A stretch of DNA of 64,000 nt from Aquitalea pelogenes (GCF_001515305.1 NZ_LNQV01000011.1:39132-103131); one strand, 5' to 3'; positions 44,819 through 54,079 are shown, counted from the first letter of the stretch. Made by a program: numbers and translations. Notes: a model not told the origin generated them from the letters alone.

Positions 44819-46518
44819 TGCGGTTTGCCCAGCTTTTCCACCAGTTGCCGCCAGGCCTTGAGGATTTTCTGGAACTTGTTGTTGGTCGGTGCCAGGTCCC
44901 GTACCTGGGTCAGCATGTCATAGGCACGCCGCATATGGCTTTCGTGCCAGCCATTGCCGTGGACATAGGCCATGGTGGCATTGGCCAGGTTGAGCATCAC
45001 CTGCACATTGTGCGGCATTTCCTCGTGCGCCTTGACGAAGCGCTCGATGGCCTGCTCGAAACGTCCGGCCTGGGCTTCGCGTACCGCCTGGTTGTTGAGC
45101 TCCAGTACCGACTGCACGTTTTCGGCAATCAGCTGGCGACCGACATCACCCAGCCCCACTTCCTCGAACAGGCTGCCAATGCTGGACAGCAGTTCTTCAT
45201 CATCATGATTGTTACGCACCAGGTCGCGCATGGCGGCATTGCCGCTGTCCTGCTTGCCCTGGGCAAAGCAGGCACGGGCAAATTCCATTTGCGCCTCGGC
45301 CGGCAGATTGCTGCCCAGCTTCTGGTAAGCCGTTTCGGCACTGGCCAGCAGGGTGCGCGCCTTTTCGTGATTACCCAGCCTGGTTTGCAACTGGCTGTCG
45401 ATGACATTGCACATCCACTCGCCCATCTCGTTGTAGCGGTAATCACGGCGCAAATTACCCAGGGTGCGGGCGGCGGTGCCGGTTTCGCCACGTGCCAGCT
45501 GCACCCGCGCCAGCATGGCGTAATGAGTGGGGCTGCGATGCCAGGTGTATTTGGCAATATTGAGGGTTTCTTCGCTGGCAGCCTCGGCGGTTTCCAGATC
45601 CTTGTTCAGCAAGGCCACTTCGGCCAGCTGCTTTTGCCGACGCAATACCACCGGGGACAGCGCGGTGGCCTTTTGCAGGGTGTCCTGCGCGCCGGGCAGG
45701 TCGTGATGAATGCGATGCAACTTGGCCAGCCAGTCGTAGGCCTCCATCACTCGCTCATTGTCGGCCAGTACTTCTTCGAACAACAGCTTGGCTTCGTCGT
45801 AGGCTTTCAGGCCGGTGAGCGATTTGGCCAGACCCAGCTTGGCCCAGGCCAGCGGCTTGAGTCGCAACACATCCATATACAGGCTGCGGGCGGTGTCATA
45901 GTCGCCAATCTTCTGCGCCAGACTGCCCTTGAGCTTCATGAAGTCCAGCGTAAACTCGCCACGCTGGCTGATGCGCCGGCTACAGGCATCAATGGCGGCC
46001 AGATATTCGTGGCGCATGATGGCTTCGTCCACCACGCGAAAGGCCTCGCGGCGGCGCATGGCCTTTTCCAGACGCTGGCTGAGCACTTCGCCGGTAAAGG
46101 GTTTGAGCAGGTAGTCATCCGGGGCCAGTTCAGCCGCGGAAATCACCCGTTGTGCCCGCCGCTCGCCGGTGACGATCATGAACACGCAGGACTGCTTGAT
46201 CAGGTTGCGTTCCTTAACCTCTTCAAACAGGTAGAGACCGTCGTAACCATTGCCCAGATCGTAGTCGCACAGCACCACGTCAAATTCGAACTTGGCCATC
46301 TTGGCCAGCGCATCGCCGGCCTTGCTGGCGTATTCGACCTTGTCGGCACCAAACGAGGCCAGCGTCATGGCCAGCGCGCGTTGCATTTCCGGCAGGCTGT
46401 CGATGATGAGGAACAGCCGGTTGGCGTACGGGTCCTCATAGGGGCGGCGCGTCGCATCAGCGCCGCTCTGCCCTGCTGTCAGGCTCTGGTAGGTGGTGGA
46501 AGGTAGTTTGTCACTCAT
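44806..46518 (-). CDS. Response-regulator receiver with TPR repeats
   Basis: A 570-residue protein. A receiver domain (about 34-160) has phospho-acceptor D85 in VVLCDYDLGNGYDG and the LLKPF lysine; the usual DD pair is reduced to one Asp (IIDSLPEMQ). It is followed by about eight TPR-like repeats to the C-terminus (SLYMDVLRLKPLAWAKLGLAKSL and similar). It has no output enzyme or DNA-binding domain, so it probably scaffolds partner proteins on phosphorylation. It overlaps the LytTR regulator gene, suggesting a common pathway. Confidence 0.9.
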   Translation of the reverse strand: MSDKLPSTTYQSLTAGQSGADATRRPYEDPYANRLFLIIDSLPEMQRALAMTLASFGADKVEYASKAGDALAKMAKFEFDVVLCDYDLGNGYDGLYLFEEVKERNLIKQSCVFMIVTGERRAQRVISAAELAPDDYLLKPFTGEVLSQRLEKAMRRREAFRVVDEAIMRHEYLAAIDACSRRISQRGEFTLDFMKLKGSLAQKIGDYDTARSLYMDVLRLKPLAWAKLGLAKSLTGLKAYDEAKLLFEEVLADNERVMEAYDWLAKLHRIHHDLPGAQDTLQKATALSPVVLRRQKQLAEVALLNKDLETAEAASEETLNIAKYTWHRSPTHYAMLARVQLARGETGTAARTLGNLRRDYRYNEMGEWMCNVIDSQLQTRLGNHEKARTLLASAETAYQKLGSNLPAEAQMEFARACFAQGKQDSGNAAMRDLVRNNHDDEELLSSIGSLFEEVGLGDVGRQLIAENVQSVLELNNQAVREAQAGRFEQAIERFVKAHEEMPHNVQVMLNLANATMAYVHGNGWHESHMRRAYDMLTQVRDLAPTNNKFQKILKAWRQLVEKLGKPQWVL

Positions 46519-46552
46519 GGCGTCATCATCTGCCAGCCTGGCTGAAATGTCA

Positions 46553-48703
46553 TTATTCGGCGGTCAGTTTGGCATAGCGTAAATCCAGCCACTTCAACCC
46601 GTGTTCGGCAAAATTGATTTGCAAGCGCACATCACTGCCACTGCCTTCGGCATTGATCACCACGCCGGAACCGAACTTGGCGTGACTGACGCCCTGGCCA
46701 ATGCGAAAGCCCTGCAAGGAGACGCTGGCGGCCGGCGCAGCCGCCTCGTCCAGCCAGGGCGCGCGACGCGGGCTTGCTGGCGGCACAGGTTTCACTGTAG
46801 CAGACAGTATCCGTACCAGCTCGGCCGGTATTTCCTCAACAAAGCGCGAACGGATGGGATAGCGGCTCTGGCCATGCAGCATGCGGCTCTGGGCGCAGCT
46901 CAGGTACAGGCGTTTGCGGGCGCGGGTGACGGCCACATACATCAGGCGGCGCTCTTCCTCCAGCCCCTTGCTGTCGTTCATGCTGTTTTCGTGCGGGAAC
47001 AGCCCTTCTTCCAGACCGGACACAAACACGGCGTCGAACTCCAGGCCCTTGGCCGCATGCACCGTCATCAGTTGCAGCGCGTCCTCGCCGGCTTCGGCCT
47101 GATGCTCTCCCGCTTCCAGACTGGCCGCACTGAGGAATTCGACAATGGCCAGCTCCGGCTGATCCGGGAAGAAACCGGCCGCGGCGCTGACCAGTTCGTC
47201 CAGGTTGGCCAGCCGCTCTTCGCCTTCTTTCTTGTCCTGCTCGTACATGGCGCGCAGGCCGGAGTGGTCGATGATCAGGCTGACCGTTTCCGCCAGCGTC
47301 ATGTCAGTGCTCTTGTTGCGCAAGGCTTCGATCAGCAGCACGAACTCGCCCAGCTTGGCGGCGGTACGGCCACCACCCGCGGCGCAGCAGGCCTGCCACA
47401 GGGTGACACCCTGCTCGCGGCTGATGGCTTGCAGGTTTTCCACGGTGCGGGCACCGATGCCGCGCGCCGGTACATTGATGACACGTAGCAGGGCATTGTC
47501 GTCATCCGGATTGCTCACCAGACGCAAGTAGGCCAGAGCATGCTTGATTTCCTGGCGCTCGAAGAAGCGCAGGCCACCATAAATGCGGTAGGGCAGCTGG
47601 GCATTCACCAATACATGTTCCAGCACCCGTGACTGGGCATTGGAACGGTACAGGATGGCCATGTCCGACAGATTCATGCCTTCGCGCTGCAGGTTCTTCA
47701 CTTCATCGATGATGAACTGGGCTTCGTCACCATCGGAATAGGCTTCGTACAGGCGGATCTGCTCGCCCTCGCCCGCGTCGGTCCACAAATTCTTGCCCAA
47801 CCGGCCATCGTTGCGTTCGATCAGGGCATTGGCGGCATTGAGGATGGTGCCCACCGAGCGGTAGTTCTGCTCCAGCCGCACCGGCTCGGCTACCTGGAAG
47901 TCGGTCAGCAAGGCGCGCATATTGCCCACTTCGGCACCGCGGAAGGCGTAGATGGACTGGTCGTCATCGCCCACGGCAAACAGGACGTTGTGCTCGCCGG
48001 ACAACAGCTTGAGCCAGGCGTATTGCAGACGGTTGGTATCCTGGAACTCGTCCACCAGGATATGGCGGAAGCGCCCCTGATAATGGGCGCGCAAGGCAGC
48101 GTTGGCCTGCAACAGTTCGTAGCTGCGCAGCAGCAGCTCGGCAAAATCCACCACGCCTTCGCGACGGCACTGGGCATCGTAGGCGGCGTACAGTTCCACC
48201 AGCTTGGCTTCGTACGGCGTCAGGGCTGGCGGCAGGCGGTCGGCGCGCAGCCCGGCTTCCTTGTTGCCGTTGATGAAGCTTTGTACCGCGCGTGGCGGAT
48301 ATTTCTCGTCCGACAGCTCCAGGCTTTTGAGCAGGCGTTTGATCGCGGCTTGCTGGTCGGCGGAATCCAGAATCTGGAACGCCTGCGGCAGTCCGGCATC
48401 GCGGTAATGGGCACGCAAGAAGCGGTTGCACAGGCCGTGGAAAGTACCAATCCACATGGTGCGCACATTGACCGGCACCATGGCCCCCAGCCGGGTATGC
48501 ATTTCCCGCGCCGCCTTGTTGGTAAAGGTAACCGCCAGAATGCCGGAGGGATTGACCTGGCCGGTGGCTATCAGCCAGGCAATGCGGGTGGTCAGTACCC
48601 GTGTCTTGCCACTGCCCGCACCTGCCAGTACCAGCGCACTTTTGGCCGGCCAGGTGACGGCACGCAGCTGTTCATTATTCAATCCGGCTAAAAGCTCACT
48701 CAT
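46553..48703 (-). CDS. uvrD: ATP-dependent DNA helicase UvrD (helicase II)
   Basis: A 716-residue superfamily 1A 3'-5' helicase for nucleotide excision and mismatch repair. All motifs are seen: Walker A GAGSGKT, motif Ia TFTNKAAREM, II VDEFQDTN, III GDDDQSIYAFRGA, IV LEQNYRS, V TVHAAKGLEFDAVF and VI VAVTRARKRLYL. The C-terminal Tudor-like region (FRIGQGVSHAKFGSGVV) that contacts RNA polymerase is also present. E. coli UvrD is 720 residues. Confidence 0.96.
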   Translation of the reverse strand: MSELLAGLNNEQLRAVTWPAKSALVLAGAGSGKTRVLTTRIAWLIATGQVNPSGILAVTFTNKAAREMHTRLGAMVPVNVRTMWIGTFHGLCNRFLRAHYRDAGLPQAFQILDSADQQAAIKRLLKSLELSDEKYPPRAVQSFINGNKEAGLRADRLPPALTPYEAKLVELYAAYDAQCRREGVVDFAELLLRSYELLQANAALRAHYQGRFRHILVDEFQDTNRLQYAWLKLLSGEHNVLFAVGDDDQSIYAFRGAEVGNMRALLTDFQVAEPVRLEQNYRSVGTILNAANALIERNDGRLGKNLWTDAGEGEQIRLYEAYSDGDEAQFIIDEVKNLQREGMNLSDMAILYRSNAQSRVLEHVLVNAQLPYRIYGGLRFFERQEIKHALAYLRLVSNPDDDNALLRVINVPARGIGARTVENLQAISREQGVTLWQACCAAGGGRTAAKLGEFVLLIEALRNKSTDMTLAETVSLIIDHSGLRAMYEQDKKEGEERLANLDELVSAAAGFFPDQPELAIVEFLSAASLEAGEHQAEAGEDALQLMTVHAAKGLEFDAVFVSGLEEGLFPHENSMNDSKGLEEERRLMYVAVTRARKRLYLSCAQSRMLHGQSRYPIRSRFVEEIPAELVRILSATVKPVPPASPRRAPWLDEAAAPAASVSLQGFRIGQGVSHAKFGSGVVINAEGSGSDVRLQINFAEHGLKWLDLRYAKLTAE

Positions 48704-48829
48704 GACAGGTATTTCTTCTGGGCGTGGTTGATGGGTGGCATTTTACACCAGCTGACCGGCAAGCCGTGGGCAGGCTTGCCTGACAGGCGGCGACAGGTTA
48801 ATTTCTGTCAAACAACTGCCCCCTTCCCC

Positions 48830-49744
48830 ATGCGCTCACGCCTGCTTGTCGCGTTATTCCTGCTGCTGCACTTCCCTGCCCACGCGGCGGGGCTGACTGC
48901 CTATACCGAGGAATTGCCGCCGCTGAATTATCTGCAAGGCCAGCAGGTGAGTGGCTTTGCCAGCGAATTGCTGACTGCCATGGCCAGCAAGGCCGGCCTG
49001 GCGCTCAGGCTGCAACTGCTGCCCTGGTCGCGCGCTTATGCCACGGTGCAATCCACGCCGGACACCATCCTGTTCAGCACCGTACGCACCGCGGAGCGGG
49101 AGAACCAGTTCCGCTGGGTTGGCCCCATCGGCAAACGCCATATTTATCTGTACCGCTTGAGCAAGCGCGAGGACATCCGGCTCAACGATATCCGGCAGCT
49201 GGCGCAATGGCGTGTCGGTACCATTTTTGCTTCTGCCTCGCAAAAGCAGTTGGAGCAACTTGGTTTGCGGCCGGGAATAGAGCAGGACAATGCACCGGAT
49301 GATGCCAGCAACCTGGCCAAGCTGAGAATGGGGCGCGTGGACATGGTGGCCATGCTGGACTGGGCCATGCACTGGCAGACACGGCAAACCGGCATGCCGG
49401 ACAATCAGGTCCGCCCAGTAGCGCTGCTGGATGGTCAGGCACAGTACTGGTTTGCCCTGAACCGGCAAACCCCGGATGCCACCATCCGGCAGCTGCAGAA
49501 TGCACTGGATGCGCTGGTGAGAAACGGCGAGCTCAAACGGCTGCGCCTGAAATACATCGGCACGGAAGAGTTCCCTGGCGAGCTGGTCGATCTGTATGCG
49601 CAACTGCGTCAGGATGGCCCGCTCTTGCTGGCGGACAACGACAAGCCTTCCGCCCGTTGCCCCGAACCCGGCCAGGGCAGTGGCTGGCGCCACAAGCACC
49701 GGGCCGGGCCGGAAGGCATTTGCCCGCTCAAACCAGGGTATTGA
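48830..49744 (+). CDS. Periplasmic solute-binding protein (SBP_bac_3 type)
   Basis: A 304-residue exported protein. The signal peptide MRSRLLVALFLLLHFPAHAA leads to a family 3 solute-binding fold: LTAYTEELPPLNYLQGQQVSGFASELLTAMASKAGL, LPWSRAYATVQ, RVDMVAMLDWAM. Related proteins bind amino acids or polar compounds, or act as sensor domains. No permease or ATPase gene is near. The last 30 residues (Pro, Gly, Arg-rich) depart from the family. It ends 17 bases inside the opposite small gene. No ribosome site is obvious at 48830. Confidence 0.82.
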   Translation: MRSRLLVALFLLLHFPAHAAGLTAYTEELPPLNYLQGQQVSGFASELLTAMASKAGLALRLQLLPWSRAYATVQSTPDTILFSTVRTAERENQFRWVGPIGKRHIYLYRLSKREDIRLNDIRQLAQWRVGTIFASASQKQLEQLGLRPGIEQDNAPDDASNLAKLRMGRVDMVAMLDWAMHWQTRQTGMPDNQVRPVALLDGQAQYWFALNRQTPDATIRQLQNALDALVRNGELKRLRLKYIGTEEFPGELVDLYAQLRQDGPLLLADNDKPSARCPEPGQGSGWRHKHRAGPEGICPLKPGY

Positions 49745-49949
49745 TGGTACGTCCCAGCGTGCTCAGGCCGTCGCCCGCCGCGGTCAGGCCATGCGCGATG
49801 GCACTGCCGGTACCGCTGGCACCACTTGCCAGGCCACTTCCCGCCGCCCTGGCCACTGACTCCACGTCGTCTGCCACCTTCTTCGCCCCCTGCTTCAGCA
49901 CCTGGTAAGTCGTGGGTGCCTGATTAGTGATACCGCCGATTGTGCTCAT
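49728..49949 (-). CDS. Small Gly/Ala/Ser-rich protein, unknown
   Basis: A 73-residue protein with MSTIGGITNQAPTTYQVLKQ at its start, then a Lys/Asp/Glu segment and a Gly, Ala and Ser-rich C-terminus (SGLASGASGTGSAIAHGL). There is no signal peptide by usual rules. GGGGAGA lies 4 bases before the ATG at 49949, so it is likely translated. I do not recognise the family. Its 3' end overlaps the solute-binding protein gene by 17 bases. Confidence 0.6.
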   Translation of the reverse strand: MSTIGGITNQAPTTYQVLKQGAKKVADDVESVARAAGSGLASGASGTGSAIAHGLTAAGDGLSTLGRTINTLV

Positions 49950-49988
49950 TTTGTTCTCCCCATACCGTTAATTGGCTGTTGTCCGCCA

Positions 49989-50017
49989 TTACATGGTCAG
50001 TACCGGCTGCCATGTAA
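49989..50017. promoter_or_regulatory. Inverted repeat between the divergent small gene and the FlgH-like gene
   Basis: TTACATGG (49989-49996) and CCATGTAA (50010-50017) are perfect 8-bp inverted repeats with a 13-base centre. It lies in a 205-base AT-rich divergent region that should hold both promoters. It could be an operator or hairpin; I could not assign a -35/-10 pair with confidence. Confidence 0.45.
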
Positions 50018-50154
50018 ATTTACGTTATGCAGGGTTAAGAGCCAGAGCCAATTGCTTTACATCTTATTACCTTAATTTGGCATCGGTAACCCTAATTAAC
50101 TTTCCATGCCAATAGAATTAATAAGGAGTAATCAAAGAGAAAGCAGGTGATATC

Positions 50155-50841
50155 GTGAAAAATCAGGCAATCAAGATAATGGCTGGTTTGCTCATTTCCG
50201 GTTTCGTCACCGGCTGTTCTTCTCCGCAAATGCTGGTGACTGCACCGGTACATATTCGTCCACAATTTACCCCGGTGGCATTAGAAGACAGCCCAGGCTC
50301 CATCTACCAGCCCAACAAGGCCATGCTGCTGTTTGAAGAGCCGATTGCCAGCCATGTGGGTGATGCGCTGAAAATCAATATTGCGGAAAACCTGACGTCC
50401 AGCAATAACGCCAATACCACCTCCAACCGCACCTCCACCATTTCCGAATCCGGCCCCGGTGCCTTGTCTTCCATGGGTGGCTTGCTGAAGGAGATCTTTG
50501 ATTACAGCGGCAAGGCATCCGGCAGCAGCAGCCTTAAAGGCACCGGTCAGGTCAGCAACTCCAACCAGATCAGCGGCAGCCTGATGGTGTCGGTCACCGA
50601 TGTATTGCCCAATGGCTATCTGGCGATTGCCGGGGAAAAGGCCGTGGCGGCCAGTGGCAATACCACCGTGCTGCGCTTTTCCGGCATTGTGAACAAGCGT
50701 GACATCAAGGTGGGCAATGTGGTGTCTTCCAGTGATGTGGGTGATGCCCGCATCGAGCAGATCGTCAACGGGATCGCCAGCGAAGTGGCTTCGCGCACCG
50801 ATGCCCAGCGCTTCTTCGCCGGGCTGATCAATTTCTGGTAG
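50155..50841 (+). CDS. Orphan FlgH-like L-ring lipoprotein
   Basis: A 228-residue lipoprotein. It starts with GTG after an AGGTG site. The lipobox region GFVTGCSS gives an acylated Cys at about 21. The FlgH core is clear: SIYQPNKAMLLFEEPIASHVGDALKINIAENL, then a Ser/Thr/Asn-rich stretch, FDYSGKASGSSSLKGTGQV, VSVTDVLPNGYLAIAGEKAV, LRFSGIVNKRDIKVGNVVSS and DARIEQ. FlgH forms the outer-membrane L ring of the flagellum with FlgI, FlgG and others; none is coded here. It is divergent from normal FlgH and may serve another envelope ring or pore. Confidence 0.83.
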   Translation: MKNQAIKIMAGLLISGFVTGCSSPQMLVTAPVHIRPQFTPVALEDSPGSIYQPNKAMLLFEEPIASHVGDALKINIAENLTSSNNANTTSNRTSTISESGPGALSSMGGLLKEIFDYSGKASGSSSLKGTGQVSNSNQISGSLMVSVTDVLPNGYLAIAGEKAVAASGNTTVLRFSGIVNKRDIKVGNVVSSSDVGDARIEQIVNGIASEVASRTDAQRFFAGLINFW

Positions 50842-51451
50842 TCGTTGCACCGGCCCGCTTGCTGACATCCTGCTCAAAGCGGGCCGCGCCATTGGCACCA
50901 TCACCACTGCCCTGCCACTGGGCCATGTTTTCGCCGGACAACATCTTGTTCAGCAAGGGTGACAGCTTCCTGCCGGTCGAACTCCACTTGTCATAGGCCA
51001 TGCCATCCAGCCGGTAAGCGGCATTGGCCAGCACCTTGCCATTCTTTTTCAGCAGCAGGTTGATGTCGGTGATGTAGGGCCGCAATTCATCGCTGAACAT
51101 GGGCGAGCCCCATTGCGTGAGCACGGTGTAATACAGCATGGCTTCGCAATCTGACGGCGCATTGCCGGGCGCATAAATGCGGCTTTCCACTTCGCGGTCG
51201 CGCAATTGCTTTTGCAATTCGGGAATGAAATCCGCCACGATCACATTGGCATTCAATTCGATACAGATATTGCGCAGCTCATCATGCGGATGAGCCATGC
51301 CATTGGTACTGGTATTGGGTGCCATATTGGCAACCGATGTGATGGCGGTACTGGCCAATTGCACACCGGCCACCAGCGGTGAGGTAATCAGGCTGCAGGC
51401 ACTTAAAGAAAGGGCCGCAGGTGCAATAAGACAGCGCCACAGAACATTCAC
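50828..51451 (-). CDS. Lipoprotein of unknown function
   Basis: A 207-residue protein. I place the start at a GTG at 51451, preceded by GGTGAG, since it opens a lipoprotein signal peptide with lipobox LSAC (C19). The mature part has two more Cys (NICIEL, SDCEAMLYY) and a C-terminal Gln, Gly and Ala-rich tail. A longer frame to a TTG at 51496 is less likely. I do not recognise the family. It converges on the FlgH-like gene, overlapping it by 14 bases. Confidence 0.68.
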   Translation of the reverse strand: MNVLWRCLIAPAALSLSACSLITSPLVAGVQLASTAITSVANMAPNTSTNGMAHPHDELRNICIELNANVIVADFIPELQKQLRDREVESRIYAPGNAPSDCEAMLYYTVLTQWGSPMFSDELRPYITDINLLLKKNGKVLANAAYRLDGMAYDKWSSTGRKLSPLLNKMLSGENMAQWQGSGDGANGAARFEQDVSKRAGATTTRN

Positions 51452-51490
51452 CTTGAAACTCACCGGACAATTGAAACAGAGCCACCCTAG

Positions 51491-51521
51491 CAGCAAAAAA
51501 AAATGCCCCGAAGGGCATTTA
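51491..51521 (-). terminator. Strong terminator after the 2OG oxygenase gene
   Basis: AAATGCCC (51501-51508) pairs with GGGCATTT (51513-51520), loop CGAA, followed on the minus strand by a long T run. Confidence 0.9.
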
Positions 51522-51548
51522 CAGTCATTTACACCGGATTGACCGGTC

Positions 51549-52391
51549 TTACTTTTTCACGCCCAGTTCGCGCAGGCGTTCATCCAGATAACTGCCTGCC
51601 GTGTGGCGTTCCGACAGTACCACCTCCGGGCGCGGATGCAGGAACAGCGGCAGCGACACCCGGCTGCTACGCGCGGCCTCGCCTTGCGGATTCACCACCC
51701 GGTGCTGGGTGGACGGGTAGTAGCCGCGTGATGCCTCTTGCAGCATGTCGCCGATATTGATGATGAGCATGCCGAAGTCACACGGCACGTCCACCCAGTT
51801 GCCTGTCTTGTCCTGCACTTGCAGGCCGGGTTCGCTGGCAGCAGGCAGGATGGTGAGCAGATTGATGTCGCCATGCGCGGCGGCACGCAATGCGCCGGGC
51901 GCTTCCTGCCCGGTCAGCGGCGGATAATGCAGCACCCGCAGCAGGGTTTGCTGGCTGTCGGCAATCATGCCGGACAGCGGTTCGCTGTAATGGGCTGCAA
52001 TGTCGGCCGGGGTGTACTGCTCTACCCAGCCCAGCAGCTCGCGCGCCAGCGCATTGGTACTGGCATAGTAGCGGCGGGCATCATCGGCCAGCTGTGGCGG
52101 CACACGGCCCCAGGGGTAGATGTGGAAGTATTCCTTGATGTCCTTCAGGCTGGCGCCCTTGGCCGTTTCCGAAATGGCCGGGGAAAAATAACCGTCCTGC
52201 TTCTCTACGGAAAAAGCGTAATCGTGCTTTTGCGGGGTGCCGAAGAAGGCCAGCCAGTCGCTGTAGATCTTTTCCACCAGCTGCTGGTCGATGGGGTGGT
52301 TCACCAGCACGCCAAAACCGGTTTCGTGCAGGGAACGGGTGAATTGTTCGGCAGCATCGGCTGCGCGGTAGTCGACAATGCGGACGTTCAT
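51549..52391 (-). CDS. 2-oxoglutarate/Fe(II) oxygenase, isopenicillin-N-synthase family
   Basis: A 280-residue non-haem iron oxygenase. It has the DIOX_N-like start (RIVDYRAADAAEQFTRSLHETGFGVLVNHPI), iron ligands HGD in AAHGDINLLTIL and H in STQHRVVNP, and the cosubstrate Arg in SRVSLPLFLHP. Bacterial members of this group mostly have unknown substrates. The start at 52391 has GAGGA about 10 bases upstream. No biosynthetic neighbours point to a pathway. Confidence 0.9.
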   Translation of the reverse strand: MNVRIVDYRAADAAEQFTRSLHETGFGVLVNHPIDQQLVEKIYSDWLAFFGTPQKHDYAFSVEKQDGYFSPAISETAKGASLKDIKEYFHIYPWGRVPPQLADDARRYYASTNALARELLGWVEQYTPADIAAHYSEPLSGMIADSQQTLLRVLHYPPLTGQEAPGALRAAAHGDINLLTILPAASEPGLQVQDKTGNWVDVPCDFGMLIINIGDMLQEASRGYYPSTQHRVVNPQGEAARSSRVSLPLFLHPRPEVVLSERHTAGSYLDERLRELGVKK

Positions 52392-52496
52392 GGGAGGGTA
52401 TCCTCGCGGAATGCGGCCGTCAGGCAAGATCGGGACGGACCGCGGCGGCGGATTCTACCCTTGCCGCCGTCGCAGGCAAAGCACAGCGCAGTGAAC

Positions 52497-53276
52497 TCAG
52501 CGCAGGGCCACGTGGGGCGGGCCGTCCGCTTGCGGCGTCAATACCACAAGGCCGGCTTCCGCCAGCATGGACAGCCGCCAGAACAGATACGTGTCGGGCA
52601 CAAAAGCCGTGACATGTTGCCCCATGACGCCACCCACCAGCCGGGCGGCTGCCTGCGGCCCATCACAACGCAATGCATCAAGCAAGGCAGCATCGAAACA
52701 GTCAGCAGACTGCTGTAGCAGCTGGCCATGTTGCAATTCACGCCAGCCGGCCGGGGCCTGCTGCCAGTGTTCCCATTCGGCGGCAAGGCGCTGGCGCTCT
52801 GCCTGCCCGACAGGCCTTGCTGTGCCGATCAACTGCCGGATTTCCTGCTGGCCACACATGCCCATGGCGACACGGCCGTTGTGCTGGATAGCCACCTTGC
52901 CACCGGCTTCCACCAGCGACAGCGGCTGGCTGGCGTGGGCATGGGCGCACACCATGGCAAGCAGCAGGCGGTCATGCGCGCCATCGCCCAGCCACAGGCA
53001 GAGCGGCTGGCGCTGGGCAAACACGCGGAACAACTGCTTGCGACAGTGCCAGTAGTCCTTGAGAAAGGCTTCGTCGATGTCCGGCAGCCAGCGCATGGAC
53101 CACCAGATGCGGTTCCACCACGCCACCCGCGCCTGCGGGTCGATGGCATCGGCATCGGCCAGCGGGCCGTGGGCGAAGTCTTCCACCACCTCCAGCACCT
53201 CATCGCCCGGTAACAGGGTGCGCAAGGCCTGGGCGGCTGAAGGGCCGGTCAGCAGGTGCACGGTGGACTGGGTCAC
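52497..53276 (-). CDS. DUF1835-domain protein
   Basis: A 259-residue cytoplasmic protein with the DUF1835 N-terminus (VHLLTGPSAAQALRTLLPGDEVLEVVEDFAHGPL) and a probable DUF3658-like C-terminal part. Function is unknown. It starts with GTG that overlaps the cysE stop (GTGA), so it is translated together with cysE. The link to serine acetyltransferase is only positional. Confidence 0.82.
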   Translation of the reverse strand: MTQSTVHLLTGPSAAQALRTLLPGDEVLEVVEDFAHGPLADADAIDPQARVAWWNRIWWSMRWLPDIDEAFLKDYWHCRKQLFRVFAQRQPLCLWLGDGAHDRLLLAMVCAHAHASQPLSLVEAGGKVAIQHNGRVAMGMCGQQEIRQLIGTARPVGQAERQRLAAEWEHWQQAPAGWRELQHGQLLQQSADCFDAALLDALRCDGPQAAARLVGGVMGQHVTAFVPDTYLFWRLSMLAEAGLVVLTPQADGPPHVALR

Positions 53277-54058
53277 ACGCGCTGGTCCATGTCGAGGGCG
53301 GGCATGGCGCCTTCCACCGTTTGCGCCACCACGCGGGCCGGTACACCGGCTACCGTGGTGTGTGGCGGTACGTCTTCCAGCACCACGCTGCCTGCGCCCA
53401 CTTTGGCACAGTCGCCAACGCGGATATTACCCAGCACGGCGGCACCGGCACCCAGCATCACGCCGTCGCCGATCTTGGGGTGACGATCGCCCCGCTCCTT
53501 GCCGGAACCACCCAGCGTCACGCCATGCAGGATGGACACGTTATTGCCGATGACGGCGGTTTCACCCACCACCAGCGCGGTGCCGTGGTCCAGCATCACG
53601 CCCTGGCCGATACGCGCTGCCGGGTGGATATCCGCCCCGGTGACTTCGGAAATGCGGTTCTGCAGGAACAAGGCCAGGGTCTTGCGCTGCTGCTGCCACA
53701 GCCAGTGGGTGATGCGCTGGCTTTGCAGCGCATGGAAGCCCTTGAAATACAGCAAGGGGGTGGAATAGCTGTCGCAGGCGGGGTCGCGCTCGAAACAGGC
53801 GCGGATGTCGGCCCGCACCGAGGCGCTGATCACCGGGTCGGATGCCAGTGCTTCACGGAACAGTTCCATCAGGGCGCGGGCATCCATCACCGGGCTGGCC
53901 AGCTTGCTGGACAGGTGAAAGGCCAGCACGTCTTCCAGCGTGCTGTGCCGCAATACCGTCATGTGCAGGAAGCTGGCCAGCAGCGGCTCGTCACGCGCGG
54001 CCTGTTCGGCTTCCTGCAAAATGGCGAGCCACAGGGCGTCGCCGGAATCTTGCTTCAT
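53273..54058 (-). CDS. cysE: Serine O-acetyltransferase
   Basis: A 261-residue enzyme that acetylates serine, the first step of cysteine synthesis. It has the N-terminal helical domain (about 1-140) and a left-handed beta-helix with hexapeptide repeats (IGQGVMLDHGTALVVGETAVIGNNVSILHGVTLGG). Active-site Asp and His pairs (DIHPAARIG, LDHGTA) are present. GGAGT precedes the ATG at 54058. E. coli CysE is 273 residues and is feedback inhibited by cysteine through its C-terminal tail. Confidence 0.96.
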   Translation of the reverse strand: MKQDSGDALWLAILQEAEQAARDEPLLASFLHMTVLRHSTLEDVLAFHLSSKLASPVMDARALMELFREALASDPVISASVRADIRACFERDPACDSYSTPLLYFKGFHALQSQRITHWLWQQQRKTLALFLQNRISEVTGADIHPAARIGQGVMLDHGTALVVGETAVIGNNVSILHGVTLGGSGKERGDRHPKIGDGVMLGAGAAVLGNIRVGDCAKVGAGSVVLEDVPPHTTVAGVPARVVAQTVEGAMPALDMDQRV

Positions 54059-54079
54059 GCTTGTTACTCCATTACCACG

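Noticed and set aside
48781..48810. Direct and inverted CGACAG/CTGTCA words upstream of the solute-binding protein gene
   Set aside because: Short and imperfect; not distinguishable from chance by eye, so not listed as an operator.
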